Notes: generated by a model from the letters alone, not told the origin. A DNA stretch of 36,114 nucleotides from Saprospiraceae bacterium (GCA_020850225.1 JADZFD010000044.1:1-36114); one strand, 5' to 3'. Shown: positions 24,763 to 33,879, numbered from the stretch's first letter. Translations and numbers: made by a program.

Positions 24763-25617
24763 TCAGCCACCTATTTTAAATCTCTGACCCGGAAGATAAA
24801 TACCGACGGATATATTTTTAACTCCATATTTACCATTTATGCCTTTAGTTATCTCCTTAGGCTTGGAAAATGTCAGCACCTGAGACAGACCGATGACTTC
24901 AGCAGTCTTTCCTTTGACCAGAATAGCTGTTGATTCATCAATGCCAATACCCATCGTTCCACGGTGTTCGAGTACCGAAGTCAGCAACCGGTTATGTCTG
25001 CTTCTGATCAGAAAATGTTGGTCAATAACTGCATTTTTCAAGAGGCCAAGACCTCTTCTGGTTTCAATATTTGCAGCTTCAACGGTTCTGAAAGTTGCTC
25101 TGTAAGTCGTATCTTTCAATTGATTGCCCGTTATCATTATTTCGCTCATCATCGCTGCTCCTGCACTTGTGCCTGCTATCAGCGTACCCTTTCTGTAAGC
25201 TTCATGTATTGTTGACATGAGTGGAGAACCCTGAATAAGCGAAATAAACTTTGACTGATCACCACCGCTAATAAAAATGAGTTTTGCATTTCTTACAGAA
25301 TCCAGTTTAACTTTATCAGTCAATTGTTCTTGGGTAAACATTACTGTATATAGTCGCTCTTGCCCTGCATCATGAAACTGATCCTTGATTTCTTTGGCAC
25401 TTTCTACAGGTACTTCACTGGCCATAGGTAAAACAACAGCGTAATCATTACCACTCATGCCCGCTTCCATTACCATCCGGTTTATCATCGCAGGTGGCTT
25501 CCAACCACCTCCGATGATAAATAATTTTCCTTTTCCGGGTATTGCCTGACTGAATAAATCAGATGATATAAACATAGCAAGAGATAACCATATCAGACAA
25601 AAAAACTTATTAAACAT
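24763..25617 (-). CDS. cphB: Exported cyanophycinase (S51)
   Basis: 284 residues with signal peptide MFNKFFCLIWLSLAMFISSDLFSQ; the mature chain (~260) matches the usual size of cyanophycinase. S51 motifs are complete: KLFIIGGG, IFISGGDQSKF (Gln121), the elbow AGTSAGAA with nucleophile Ser151, LGLLKNAVIDQHF, and the pocket pattern D-Q-H-F-x-x-R-x-R-x-x-R (199-210), followed by GIGIDESTA. The D, Q and three Arg of that pattern are, to my memory, the polymer-binding residues of crystallised cyanophycinase, so this is a strong candidate for hydrolysis of multi-L-arginyl-poly-L-aspartate to beta-Asp-Arg. Signal but no sorting domain suggests periplasm, or outer membrane by other means. It starts 3 bases after the upstream lipoprotein gene stops. 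Confidence 0.87.
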   Translation of the reverse strand: MFNKFFCLIWLSLAMFISSDLFSQAIPGKGKLFIIGGGWKPPAMINRMVMEAGMSGNDYAVVLPMASEVPVESAKEIKDQFHDAGQERLYTVMFTQEQLTDKVKLDSVRNAKLIFISGGDQSKFISLIQGSPLMSTIHEAYRKGTLIAGTSAGAAMMSEIMITGNQLKDTTYRATFRTVEAANIETRRGLGLLKNAVIDQHFLIRSRHNRLLTSVLEHRGTMGIGIDESTAILVKGKTAEVIGLSQVLTFSKPKEITKGINGKYGVKNISVGIYLPGQRFKIGG

Positions 25618-25620
25618 TAC

Positions 25621-26745
25621 TTACTTTTTAATTCCGAATGTTAATCCACGCGGATTCAGGCCGCTTTTCTGAAACCAAACTTCCTGAACACTTCCATCCA
25701 AAGAGGCTCTTTTGATAGCATCTGCATTCCTGTCACCCCAATAAATCATATTGGCCGTTTTGTCATAGGCTATACCATAAACCACGCGTGAATTGGCGGT
25801 AGCTATTGTTTGAACATTGCCACCTTCCAAATCGGCAGATTTAATATGAATATCCTTGGATGCATTGTAGTAATCAAAATATATTCTGTCATGGATTACA
25901 ATAATACTTCCACCTTCGACATCTGCTATCAGTTCCTTTTGATTGGATCCATCCAGATTTTTAGACCACAAACCGCCATCGTAATTCACCCAGTATAACC
26001 TGTTGTTGACCGGATCAATCGCCATACCTTCCGGATCATTGGCCTGACCTGTTACGAAGTCTTCTTTTTGATTTTTATCGTTGTCATCCAGTTTGCCCCG
26101 TTGAATCCCTGAAGAAGTATCCCAGTAGATGTATCTGTTTTTATAATCAATAGTAAGTGCTGACGGACCTTCCAGGTCTGATCTGAATACCACCTGATTT
26201 TTACCATCTGCATCACATCTGATTATAGCACCACCATCCGCATCTGCAATATACAGGACATTGGCAACCGTATCGAAGACCATACCATAATTACCTTGTA
26301 TCGTAACAGGTAGCAACTCATCGACCGGTGTGTTATCATTCAGAAACGTCCTGAATATTTGCTTTCCATTAGAAAAATACAAAGGTGTTCCTGTTGCAGA
26401 CGGGTCTTTGATTACAACAGTCTGTGAAGATTCTTTTATCTCATTGACCGTACCGGATATAACAACCAACTTAACTGTATAAACGCCCGGTTCTGAATAA
26501 ATATGTTTCGGACTTGTTTCAATAGAACTGTTGTTGTCGCCAAAACTCCAGTTGTACACTACAGATCCAGCTCTTTCAGGTATAATGGAAATATTTGAAA
26601 AAGCAACTTCTGCCGGTGCAAAACCATCGTTATTAACCGTATAGGTGAATTTTGGTACAATACTGGCCGGAGGAACAGGAAAATCATCCTTACTGCATCC
26701 TGAAACAATCAGGAGAATCAGTACAAATCCGATTAAATGCTTCAT
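25621..26745 (-). CDS. Surface lipoprotein: one PKD domain plus YWTD-type beta-propeller
   Basis: 374 residues, lipobox LIVSGC at Cys17 followed by SKDD, an acidic signal of the kind that sends Bacteroidota lipoproteins to the cell surface. One PKD domain (~30-112: YNWSFGDNNS, SPKHIYSEPGVYTVKLVV) is followed by a six-bladed-like propeller of LDL-receptor class B style repeats (~120-374): YIYWDTSSGIQRGKL, NRLYWVNYDGGLWSKNLDG, MIYWGDRNADAIKRASLDG. It sits just downstream of a paralogue and upstream of the cyanophycinase, within the SusCD transcript. In SusCD loci this position is usually held by surface binding lipoproteins (SusE/F-like), so polymer capture is a reasonable inference. No catalytic motif. 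Confidence 0.87.
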   Translation of the reverse strand: MKHLIGFVLILLIVSGCSKDDFPVPPASIVPKFTYTVNNDGFAPAEVAFSNISIIPERAGSVVYNWSFGDNNSSIETSPKHIYSEPGVYTVKLVVISGTVNEIKESSQTVVIKDPSATGTPLYFSNGKQIFRTFLNDNTPVDELLPVTIQGNYGMVFDTVANVLYIADADGGAIIRCDADGKNQVVFRSDLEGPSALTIDYKNRYIYWDTSSGIQRGKLDDNDKNQKEDFVTGQANDPEGMAIDPVNNRLYWVNYDGGLWSKNLDGSNQKELIADVEGGSIIVIHDRIYFDYYNASKDIHIKSADLEGGNVQTIATANSRVVYGIAYDKTANMIYWGDRNADAIKRASLDGSVQEVWFQKSGLNPRGLTFGIKK

Positions 26746-26773
26746 TACTAAAAATAAATTTACTTTAAATTGA

Positions 26774-28123
26774 TTACTTTATAAAAATACCTCTCGGACT
26801 ATCCAATCCTGTTATGACTGATTCAGCATTGCTTCCATCCAAATCTGATCTCTTGATTTCTTTTCCATCTCTGTCCGACCAGTATAGCTTATTGGATTTA
26901 TAGTCAATGTCTATTCCATGAATACGGGTTTTTGCCGTTGTAGCTATGACCTTAATTCCAGTTCCGTCCAGATTGGCGGATTTCAGGGCTGTTTCATTTC
27001 TTTCATCGAAATAGATTTTGCCGTTGACACTATCGACAAAAATACCATATCCATATATGCCTGCTATCAGCACTTTTACGTTAGTTCCATCAGCATTAGC
27101 TACGTATAAATCTTCATTATTCACTTCATAAAAATACAATTTCTTATTTACGGCATCATAAGACAAACCTCTCATCTGACCATCATCAACATGAATAAAT
27201 GTTTTTTCAGGGTTGCTTCCATCCAAGTTGGCTCTGGATATGTTACCTGCATCATCAGCCCAGTACAATTTACCTTCATCCGTATTCAAAGCGATATTGT
27301 AAGGATCTGTAATACCGGTTGCTATCTCTTTAAGTCCTGAACCATCAGCATTAATTCTCCATATTTTTCCCTGATCTTCATTTTCAAAATCAGAAAAATA
27401 AATAGTATTGGATTTACTGTCAAATGCAAGACCAACACCACCTTTTCCGGCGATATCCAGAAAGTCTTCAGGCGATGAACCTGGAGCCAGGCTCAATCTT
27501 TTAATCTTTTCAACACCATACTCGATATAGTACAATTCTCTTGCAGGTGCAGCACCTTTTACTGTAATGGACTTTGTAACTGTAGAAGATCCGCCTTTTC
27601 CTGTAGCTTTCAAAGAAACATTATAGTCTCCTGCGGCACTATAGGTAAAGGTTGGATTGGCTTCTCCTGATTTACTGTTGGCTGCATCACCAAAGGTCCA
27701 CTCATATGTCGTAGCTCCAGGCGAGGTGCTTTTGAAAACAACAGGAGTACCTGCCTGCAAACTACCTTCATTGTCTACTGAAAATGATGCAGAAGGAACG
27801 ACATATATCGTTGATTTGGATGTTTTTGTTCCACCTGCTCCTGTAGCTGAAAGCGTAACTTCAAAGATATCAGATGTATTATAAGTTTTGGAAGGTGACT
27901 TTTCTGTAGAAGTGGTACCATCACCAAAACTCCATACATATGCACTGACATTAAGTGAATTATTGGTAAACTGAATTGCTTCACCTACCAATGCTGTAGT
28001 CTTGCTGGCTGAAAAACCTGCTGTAACATCCTGTGTATCATCATCATCTTTTGAACAGGATACACTTACCAGGAGAAACATTGCGAGAAATGACCATAAA
28101 ATATTTCTTGTTTTCATATACAT
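26774..28123 (-). CDS. Surface lipoprotein: two PKD domains plus YWTD-type beta-propeller
   Basis: 449 residues. The signal and lipobox SVSC at Cys23 are followed by SKDDDD, a strong surface-export signature. Two PKD domains follow (~32-110: AYVWSFGDGTTSTEKSPSKTY; ~112-190: TYEWTFGDAANSK, GDYNVSLKATG). Then comes a propeller with at least five YWTD-like blades (~195-449): NTIYFSDFENEDQGKIWRI, GKLYWADDAGNISRANLDG, GKIYFDERNETALKSANLDG, NKLYWSDRDGKEIKRSDLDG. It is a clear paralogue of the next gene with one more PKD. Two in-frame ATGs (28123, 28117) are possible starts. It lies 45 bases after the SusD gene. A role as an extracellular ligand-binding partner of SusCD is inferred. Confidence 0.87.
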   Translation of the reverse strand: MYMKTRNILWSFLAMFLLVSVSCSKDDDDTQDVTAGFSASKTTALVGEAIQFTNNSLNVSAYVWSFGDGTTSTEKSPSKTYNTSDIFEVTLSATGAGGTKTSKSTIYVVPSASFSVDNEGSLQAGTPVVFKSTSPGATTYEWTFGDAANSKSGEANPTFTYSAAGDYNVSLKATGKGGSSTVTKSITVKGAAPARELYYIEYGVEKIKRLSLAPGSSPEDFLDIAGKGGVGLAFDSKSNTIYFSDFENEDQGKIWRINADGSGLKEIATGITDPYNIALNTDEGKLYWADDAGNISRANLDGSNPEKTFIHVDDGQMRGLSYDAVNKKLYFYEVNNEDLYVANADGTNVKVLIAGIYGYGIFVDSVNGKIYFDERNETALKSANLDGTGIKVIATTAKTRIHGIDIDYKSNKLYWSDRDGKEIKRSDLDGSNAESVITGLDSPRGIFIK

Positions 28124-28168
28124 AAGATTTTATTTATAAATTAATATTGATGTTTAGTTACTACTTAT

Positions 28169-29491
28169 TTAATAGCTGGGATTTTGAAGCATACCCGGAT
28201 TTTTGTTCGTGTCCAGTTCGGATTGTGGTACAGGAAGCAAATACTGATGTACATTTTTAACTGTAGGAACAACCTGAATAGCTCTATTGGTTCGTACCAG
28301 ATCAAACCATCTGTGTCCTTCATATGCCAGTTCAAAGCCTCTTTCCTTCTCAACTGCCGATAAAATGTCATCCTTATTTAAAGACTGAATACCCTTCAGA
28401 CCTGCTCTTTCCCTGATTGTATTCAAATCTGACAAAGCGGCATGCAAATCTATACTCAGATTCGCTCTCGCTTCAGCGCGTATCAGGTACATTTCTGCCA
28501 GGCGCAATACTTTGATATTATCACCTCCGGTAGCCTGATCACTATACTTTTTGACAAATGGCTGTGTACCTGAAAGTCCGAATATATCAATCAGCCTTTT
28601 GTCATCCGGTTCGTAAGACTGATAAAAGGTAAGTGCCGGAGCTACTTCGCCTCTACCATTCAACGTAAGCGGATAGAAGTACTGCGCTACCCTGTTGCGG
28701 TCTAAAGGTGTAAAATCTACTTCAAAAATAGATTCACCTGAATAATCCTTAAATATTTCGCCATAATTATTAAGCAATGTATATCGCTTGGAATCTATAA
28801 CTTTGGAAGCATAAGCTTCTGCCCTGGAATAGTCTGTCTGATACAGGTATACCCGTGCAAGCAACGCACTTGCGGCATTTCTGTTGGCACGTATGGTGGA
28901 TGATCCTTCTGGGAGAAATTTTTCTGCTTCTGTCAGATCGGATACTATTTGCTTGTATACATCCTGAACAGGAACTCTGGCAGCATCCACCTGAGTCAAA
29001 CCTATTGTTGGCTCGGTCTTTACCGGAATATCCCCAAAATAATTTACAAGATTGAAATGATGTAAGGCTCTCAGAAAATACAATTCACCTAACGCCTGAT
29101 TTTTTTCATCCTGAGTCAGAAAATCCAGTTTAGGAATAACAGCTATTACATTATTGGCTACATTAATCGCATCGTAAGCAGCATTCCAGATTCCTTCAAC
29201 GGAAGTATTCTCAGGAAGTACGGCATTATTGTCAACCTCTCTGTAACTGGCCGCAGTTGCATTCGGTGGATTTATCAGATTATCAGACAACAAATCTGAA
29301 AAGGTGAGGTATGTAAGTCCGTAATAATTTAATGCCTGCAATGAATTATAAGCCCCCAGAATACCACGCTGAACGTCAGACTTCGTTTTATATGCCAAAG
29401 ATTCCGGGATTGAATTGGTAGGTTCCACATCCAGTACATTACATGAATTTAGAAACCCAAAGAATATAGTGATAAAAAGAATCTTTCTCAT
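28169..29491 (-). CDS. SusD/RagB-family nutrient-binding outer-membrane lipoprotein
   Basis: 440 residues, signal MRKILFITIFFGFLNSC with lipid Cys17. The N-terminal SusD-like region shows LDVEPTNSIPESLAY and YDAINVANNVI, and TPR-like helices (GELYFLRALHHFNLVNYFGDIPV). The RagB/SusD C-terminal half contains VLRLAEMYLIRAEARANL, LNTIRERAGL and GHRWFDLVRTNRA. SusD proteins form the lid of a SusC barrel and capture ligand at the cell surface. RagB relatives handle oligopeptides, which suits the peptidases of this operon better than glycans. It starts 2 bases after the SusC stop, confirming the pair. Confidence 0.95.
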   Translation of the reverse strand: MRKILFITIFFGFLNSCNVLDVEPTNSIPESLAYKTKSDVQRGILGAYNSLQALNYYGLTYLTFSDLLSDNLINPPNATAASYREVDNNAVLPENTSVEGIWNAAYDAINVANNVIAVIPKLDFLTQDEKNQALGELYFLRALHHFNLVNYFGDIPVKTEPTIGLTQVDAARVPVQDVYKQIVSDLTEAEKFLPEGSSTIRANRNAASALLARVYLYQTDYSRAEAYASKVIDSKRYTLLNNYGEIFKDYSGESIFEVDFTPLDRNRVAQYFYPLTLNGRGEVAPALTFYQSYEPDDKRLIDIFGLSGTQPFVKKYSDQATGGDNIKVLRLAEMYLIRAEARANLSIDLHAALSDLNTIRERAGLKGIQSLNKDDILSAVEKERGFELAYEGHRWFDLVRTNRAIQVVPTVKNVHQYLLPVPQSELDTNKNPGMLQNPSY

Positions 29492-29493
29492 TT

Positions 29494-32493
29494 TTAAAAA
29501 TTTGCATTAACCCCGAAAACAAATGACCTTGCCTGCGGATAAGTGAAAAAATCTGTTCCTACTACTGCATTGTCGTTACCTCTGTAATTAACTTCCGGAT
29601 CCAGGCCACTATAATTCGTAAATGTAAGTAAATTCTGTCCTGTCACAAACAATCGTACAGACTGAATTTTGTCACGCATCCATGCCTGTTTGTTAAGTGT
29701 ATAACTTAAAGATACATTCTTTATACGCAGATAGGAGCCATCTTCCAGAAAACGTGAGGAAACACGTTTATTCTGAGCCGCGGCTACAGGATCATTCGTT
29801 GCCCTTGGTATCCTTGTAATATCTCCCGGTTTGCGCCATCTTTCATTGATCACAGCCAACTGACTATCTCCTCCCTGCAATGATTCGAGAAAGAGCCTGG
29901 TTCCATTAAAAATATCATTGCCCTGAACACCCTGAAGGAATACGCTTAAATCGAACATACCATATGAAAAGGAATTGGTTAATCCATAAATAAATGATGG
30001 ATGTGGATTGCCGATTTTAGTTCTGTCATCCGAAGTGATTTTCCCATCAATATTCTTGTCGGCATAAACGACATCACCTGTAGAAGGGTCTACGCCCAGC
30101 CATTCATAGGAATAAAATATACCTATAGGCTGTCCTTCTTCAATTCTGTTGCTTCCTCTTCCCAAATCATCAATCGGCTGGCCATTAAATAATTTTAAAA
30201 CTTTGTTTCTATTCATTGAAAAATTGAGGATTGTATTCCATCTTAATTTTCGCCCTTTCAGATTGTCGGAATTGAGTGAAAATTCAAGTCCTTTATTTTC
30301 AATTTCTCCGATATTTTCGGTTACAGAACTAAATCCTGAACTACCGGGAATCGGTCTCGACAATAAAAGATCAGAAGTCTTCTTATAATACACATCAAGA
30401 CCGAATACAAATCTGTCATTCATCAAACCGAGGTCAATACCTAAATCCGATTGGGCTGTAGATTCCCATCTCAGATCGGGATTGGGAATACTGGATGGAT
30501 AAATCGCCGGTTGTCCTGCATAGGAAGTATTTCCATACACGGATGCATATAAAAACGGCGGTACATCATCATTACCGGTAATACCATAGCTACCCCTGAT
30601 TTTTAGTTCGGATATAGTATTTGAATTAAAGAAAGATTCCTGAGAGATTCTCCATGCGGCAGAAACAGCAGGGAAAAATCCGTTTCTGTTTTTCTCACTG
30701 AACCTGGATGATCCATCCAACCTGGCAGATAATGTAAACAAATAACGATCTTTTAAATTATAGTTGGCACGTCCAAAGAATGAGCGGATTCCTGAGAAAG
30801 ATGCTCCGGAACTTGCAGAAACAATTGTAGAAGCTGAGTTGATATACTGAAGATTCTGATCTGCATAATCCTGTGCCCGTATAAATGAACTTGTAGTTTG
30901 TCTTTTCTCAAATGAATATCCTGCCAATATTTCTAAGGAAGAGCTACCTATATCTGTTCCGTACTTCAGCGTGTTATTGGATACCAGATTAGAAACATTG
31001 GAATATGTCTCAAATCCCAATCCATTATATCGTGCTCCCTGAACAGTTTTAGTAGACTCATATGCATGTTCCCTGAAATTCAGAAAATCAATACCCCATT
31101 TGGTACTGAATGTCAAACCATCCAAAATCTTATAGTCAGCAAAAGCATTGGCAATGGCTCTGTTTGAAAAATTCTGATTGATGGCTTCATTAATAATGGA
31201 TACAGCATTGGCATATGGTCCGGACTGATTGTACGATCCGTCAGTATTATAAACAGCAAAGATGGCTGGTGTAGAAATACCGTTCGGTAGTGGCCCGTGT
31301 AAAGATTGATCTCCTTCTACCCTATCCGTTTTACTGTGCGTCAGACCTATACTGGTGCCCAATGACAATCTGGAAGTTGCTTTATGATCTATATTAATCC
31401 TTCCACTCAGCTTGTTGAAATCAGTACCTCCCAAAATACCATCCTGATCAAATACGTTTCCACTCAGGAAAAACCGGGTTTTTTCCGTTCCTCCGGTTGC
31501 TGATAAATCGAGCGTTTTCATTGGTGCTTTTCTGAATATCTGATCCTGCCAGTTGACATCCACACTATTATCTGCTATTTGTTCAGGCGAGAAAACGGGA
31601 GTACCTGCCAAATCATTTCTGTATAATTTCCAGTCACGGGCATTCAGCATTTCCAGTCTTTTCCATGTTTCCTGCATACCATATGATGTATTCAGACTAA
31701 ATGAAGTCCGCTGTTCTTTACCTCTTTTGGTCGTAATCAGTACAACGCCATTGGAAGCTCTGGCTCCATAAATCGTTGCAGCAGCAGCATCCTTAAGAAT
31801 ACTGATGGATTCTATATCTGAAGGATTCAGATCAGAAAGAGCGTTGATGCCCTGACCTTCATAACCTACCTGCGCAAAATCCCCTGTAGTAACCGGAATT
31901 CCGTCAATAACATAAAGTGGCTGACTGGAGGCACCAATCGAAGAAGTTCCTCTGATTCGAACAGACATTTCAGCTCCCGGGGTTCCCGAATTCTGTATAA
32001 CCTGAATACCGGATGTTTGCCCCTGCAAAGCGACATCTACTGTGGCAACAGGTAGCTTTTTGAGTTCTTCACCGGTTACTACACCGACAGAACCGGTCAA
32101 TAATTTTTTTTGTTCCACACCATAGCCTACCACTACAAACTCTTTTAAAACATTGTTGTCTTCAACAAGTATAACATTCAATACATTGCCAGGAGGAATA
32201 TCCAGTACCTGAGTTGTATAACCGACATAAGAAAATTCAAGTCGTGAATAGTCATCCGGAACCTTGATGGAATAAAAACCATTTTCATCTGATATAGTAC
32301 CGATTGATTTATTGCCTGCAACAACAATACTGGCTCCAATGACTGAAGTACCTGATGCATCCGAAACAGTACCTGTCACAATCCTATCAGCTAAATCAAA
32401 ATTATGTGCCTTAAGAGGCATTCCAATAAAGATAAAAACAACCAGAACAATCAGGCATAACCATCTTTTTTCAAAACCAAACTGACATCCCAT
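29494..32493 (-). CDS. SusC/RagA-family TonB-dependent outer-membrane transporter
   Basis: 999 residues. The signal region is 1-29. A carboxypeptidase-regulatory-like domain (~38-112: RIVTGTVSDASGTSVIGA, DENGFYSI, SYVGYTTQ) is followed by the TonB-interacting segment EFVVVGYGVEQKK, the plug (~128-235; VRIRGTSSIGASSQPLYVIDGIPV, SIEILKDA-type SISILKDAAAATIYGARASNG) and a barrel ending in an aromatic strand (RSFVFGVNANF). It should import substrate fragments captured by SusD using TonB energy. No N-terminal STN domain is present, so it is not a FecA-type signalling transducer, and no anti-sigma factor or hybrid sensor lies beside it. It heads the seven-gene unit ending at 22091. Confidence 0.95.
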   Translation of the reverse strand: MGCQFGFEKRWLCLIVLVVFIFIGMPLKAHNFDLADRIVTGTVSDASGTSVIGASIVVAGNKSIGTISDENGFYSIKVPDDYSRLEFSYVGYTTQVLDIPPGNVLNVILVEDNNVLKEFVVVGYGVEQKKLLTGSVGVVTGEELKKLPVATVDVALQGQTSGIQVIQNSGTPGAEMSVRIRGTSSIGASSQPLYVIDGIPVTTGDFAQVGYEGQGINALSDLNPSDIESISILKDAAAATIYGARASNGVVLITTKRGKEQRTSFSLNTSYGMQETWKRLEMLNARDWKLYRNDLAGTPVFSPEQIADNSVDVNWQDQIFRKAPMKTLDLSATGGTEKTRFFLSGNVFDQDGILGGTDFNKLSGRINIDHKATSRLSLGTSIGLTHSKTDRVEGDQSLHGPLPNGISTPAIFAVYNTDGSYNQSGPYANAVSIINEAINQNFSNRAIANAFADYKILDGLTFSTKWGIDFLNFREHAYESTKTVQGARYNGLGFETYSNVSNLVSNNTLKYGTDIGSSSLEILAGYSFEKRQTTSSFIRAQDYADQNLQYINSASTIVSASSGASFSGIRSFFGRANYNLKDRYLFTLSARLDGSSRFSEKNRNGFFPAVSAAWRISQESFFNSNTISELKIRGSYGITGNDDVPPFLYASVYGNTSYAGQPAIYPSSIPNPDLRWESTAQSDLGIDLGLMNDRFVFGLDVYYKKTSDLLLSRPIPGSSGFSSVTENIGEIENKGLEFSLNSDNLKGRKLRWNTILNFSMNRNKVLKLFNGQPIDDLGRGSNRIEEGQPIGIFYSYEWLGVDPSTGDVVYADKNIDGKITSDDRTKIGNPHPSFIYGLTNSFSYGMFDLSVFLQGVQGNDIFNGTRLFLESLQGGDSQLAVINERWRKPGDITRIPRATNDPVAAAQNKRVSSRFLEDGSYLRIKNVSLSYTLNKQAWMRDKIQSVRLFVTGQNLLTFTNYSGLDPEVNYRGNDNAVVGTDFFTYPQARSFVFGVNANF

Positions 32494-33007
32494 ATAAAAA
32501 CAGCGTTTAAGTTTATTTACATTCTAATGATACATTATTAACAAATAATTTGTAAAATTAACAATAAATCTCAATTCACATTCTTAAAAACTGGTAATTT
32601 TTATACCTAAAAATATATAATCTTACACCCTACATATTAAATTTTGATATTTTTGACAAATCAATTGAATTGTCTTTTTATCATCAATTTATAAAATAAT
32701 ATGCTGATTTTTGCAGCTATACAATACTCGATTTTAATAAAAAAACTACAAACACACATTCATAACTATGCAATAAATTGTAAAATTATTAATACATTCA
32801 TTTACATATGATACAATTTAATCAATTCTTATATATTTTAATTATATCATTGGTTGATTAAATTATTGAATAAATACACATATCTGATTTATTTTTAATT
32901 CAATATGATGAATATTTGTAAAAAAAATACAATATTTGCATCTCATTCTCAGTTGGTCAGAACTCAAAATGAATTTTTAATAACCTCCAAATCAAATTTC
33001 ACCATCC
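32494..33007. promoter_or_regulatory. Divergent regulatory region between the SusC operon and the glycosyltransferase
   Basis: A very AT-rich 514-base region that must hold both promoters. No perfect TAnnTTTG was found on the minus strand for susC. For the plus strand, near-matches AATATTTG occur near 32912-32919 and 32932-32940. Dyads include ACAAATAATTTGT (32541-32553) and a perfect 11-base inverted repeat at 32815-32825/32854-32864. Confidence 0.5.
32815..32864. repeat. 11-base perfect inverted repeat in divergent promoter region
   Basis: AATTTAATCAA (32815-32825) is perfectly inverted as TTGATTAAATT (32854-32864) with a 28-base spacer. It lies about 145 bases before the glycosyltransferase and 320 before susC, in a region with no terminator role. 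It could be an operator, but the AT richness raises the odds of chance. Confidence 0.35.
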
Positions 33008-33733
33008 TTGAATTCCTGTCTTGTCATCATTCCTACATATAACGAAGTTGAAAATATACAGGCCATAATTGATGCAGTTTTGGTACAGGGAAGTCATTTT
33101 TCAGTTTTAGTAGTTGATGACGGATCACCTGACGGAACCGCAAATACGGTAAAATCCCTTCAAACCAATGAAAAGCGGATTCATCTTATTGAAAGAGCAG
33201 AAAAAATGGGTTTGGGTACTGCATATATTACTGGATTTAAATATGGCTTAGATCACAATTTTGATTACATCTTCGAAATGGATGCAGATTTCAGTCACAA
33301 TCCAACCGATCTGAGTAGACTACTGGACGCATGCATTTCAGGTGCTGATGTGGCAATTGGTAGCAGATATGTCAAAGGAGGAAATATTAAGAACTGGTCA
33401 AAAGACAGGGTTTTGCTTTCTTATATTGCATCCATGTATGTTAGGATGATAACACTTATGCCTATCAAAGATCCAACTGCAGGCTTTATTTGCTATAAAA
33501 GAAAGGTACTGGCTTCTTTAGATCTCGGGAAAGTCAAATTCAAGGGATATACTTTTCAGATTGAGATGAAATACTACTCATGGAATAAGGGTTTCAGACT
33601 CAAAGAAGTACCAATTACATTCGTTGACAGGGAGAAAGGTGCTTCTAAAATGCATGCCAACATAGTATCGGAAGCCATCAAAGGAGTGCTCCAGATGCGA
33701 ATCCGAAAAATACGGGGTTATTATAAAAACTGA
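33008..33733 (+). CDS. Polyprenol/dolichol-phosphate mannosyltransferase-like GT2 (TTG start)
   Basis: 241 residues, a GT-A fold without membrane segments, as in soluble DPM1-type enzymes. Motifs are VIIPTYNEVENI (6-17), VVDDGSPDGTA (35-45), the metal-binding EMDADFSHNP (90-99) with DAD, AIGSRYVKGG, DPTAGFICYKRKVL and KFKGYTFQIEMKY. It would transfer a sugar (mannose or glucose in known members) from a nucleotide sugar to a polyprenyl phosphate, giving a lipid-linked donor for cell-envelope glycosylation. The start is TTG 33008: no ATG, GTG or TTG lies between the in-frame stop at 32981 and this codon, and the conserved strand begins five codons later. It is monocistronic and divergent from the SusC operon. 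Confidence 0.9.
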   Translation: MNSCLVIIPTYNEVENIQAIIDAVLVQGSHFSVLVVDDGSPDGTANTVKSLQTNEKRIHLIERAEKMGLGTAYITGFKYGLDHNFDYIFEMDADFSHNPTDLSRLLDACISGADVAIGSRYVKGGNIKNWSKDRVLLSYIASMYVRMITLMPIKDPTAGFICYKRKVLASLDLGKVKFKGYTFQIEMKYYSWNKGFRLKEVPITFVDREKGASKMHANIVSEAIKGVLQMRIRKIRGYYKN

Positions 33734-33879
33734 CAAACTACATCTCGGGGCTGGTAACTGAGTTATTAGTATAAACGACCTTCCCTAACTCATCAAAATA
33801 TATTGCAATAAAGCTCATAATTATGTGATATTCTATTATATATGCATAGTAAATATATTTATGTTATTATAATTAAAAA

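Noticed and set aside
32970-32981. Three-codon upstream ORF (ATG AAT TTT TAA) before the glycosyltransferase
   Set aside because: A leader peptide this short is expected by chance and no attenuator hairpin accompanies it.
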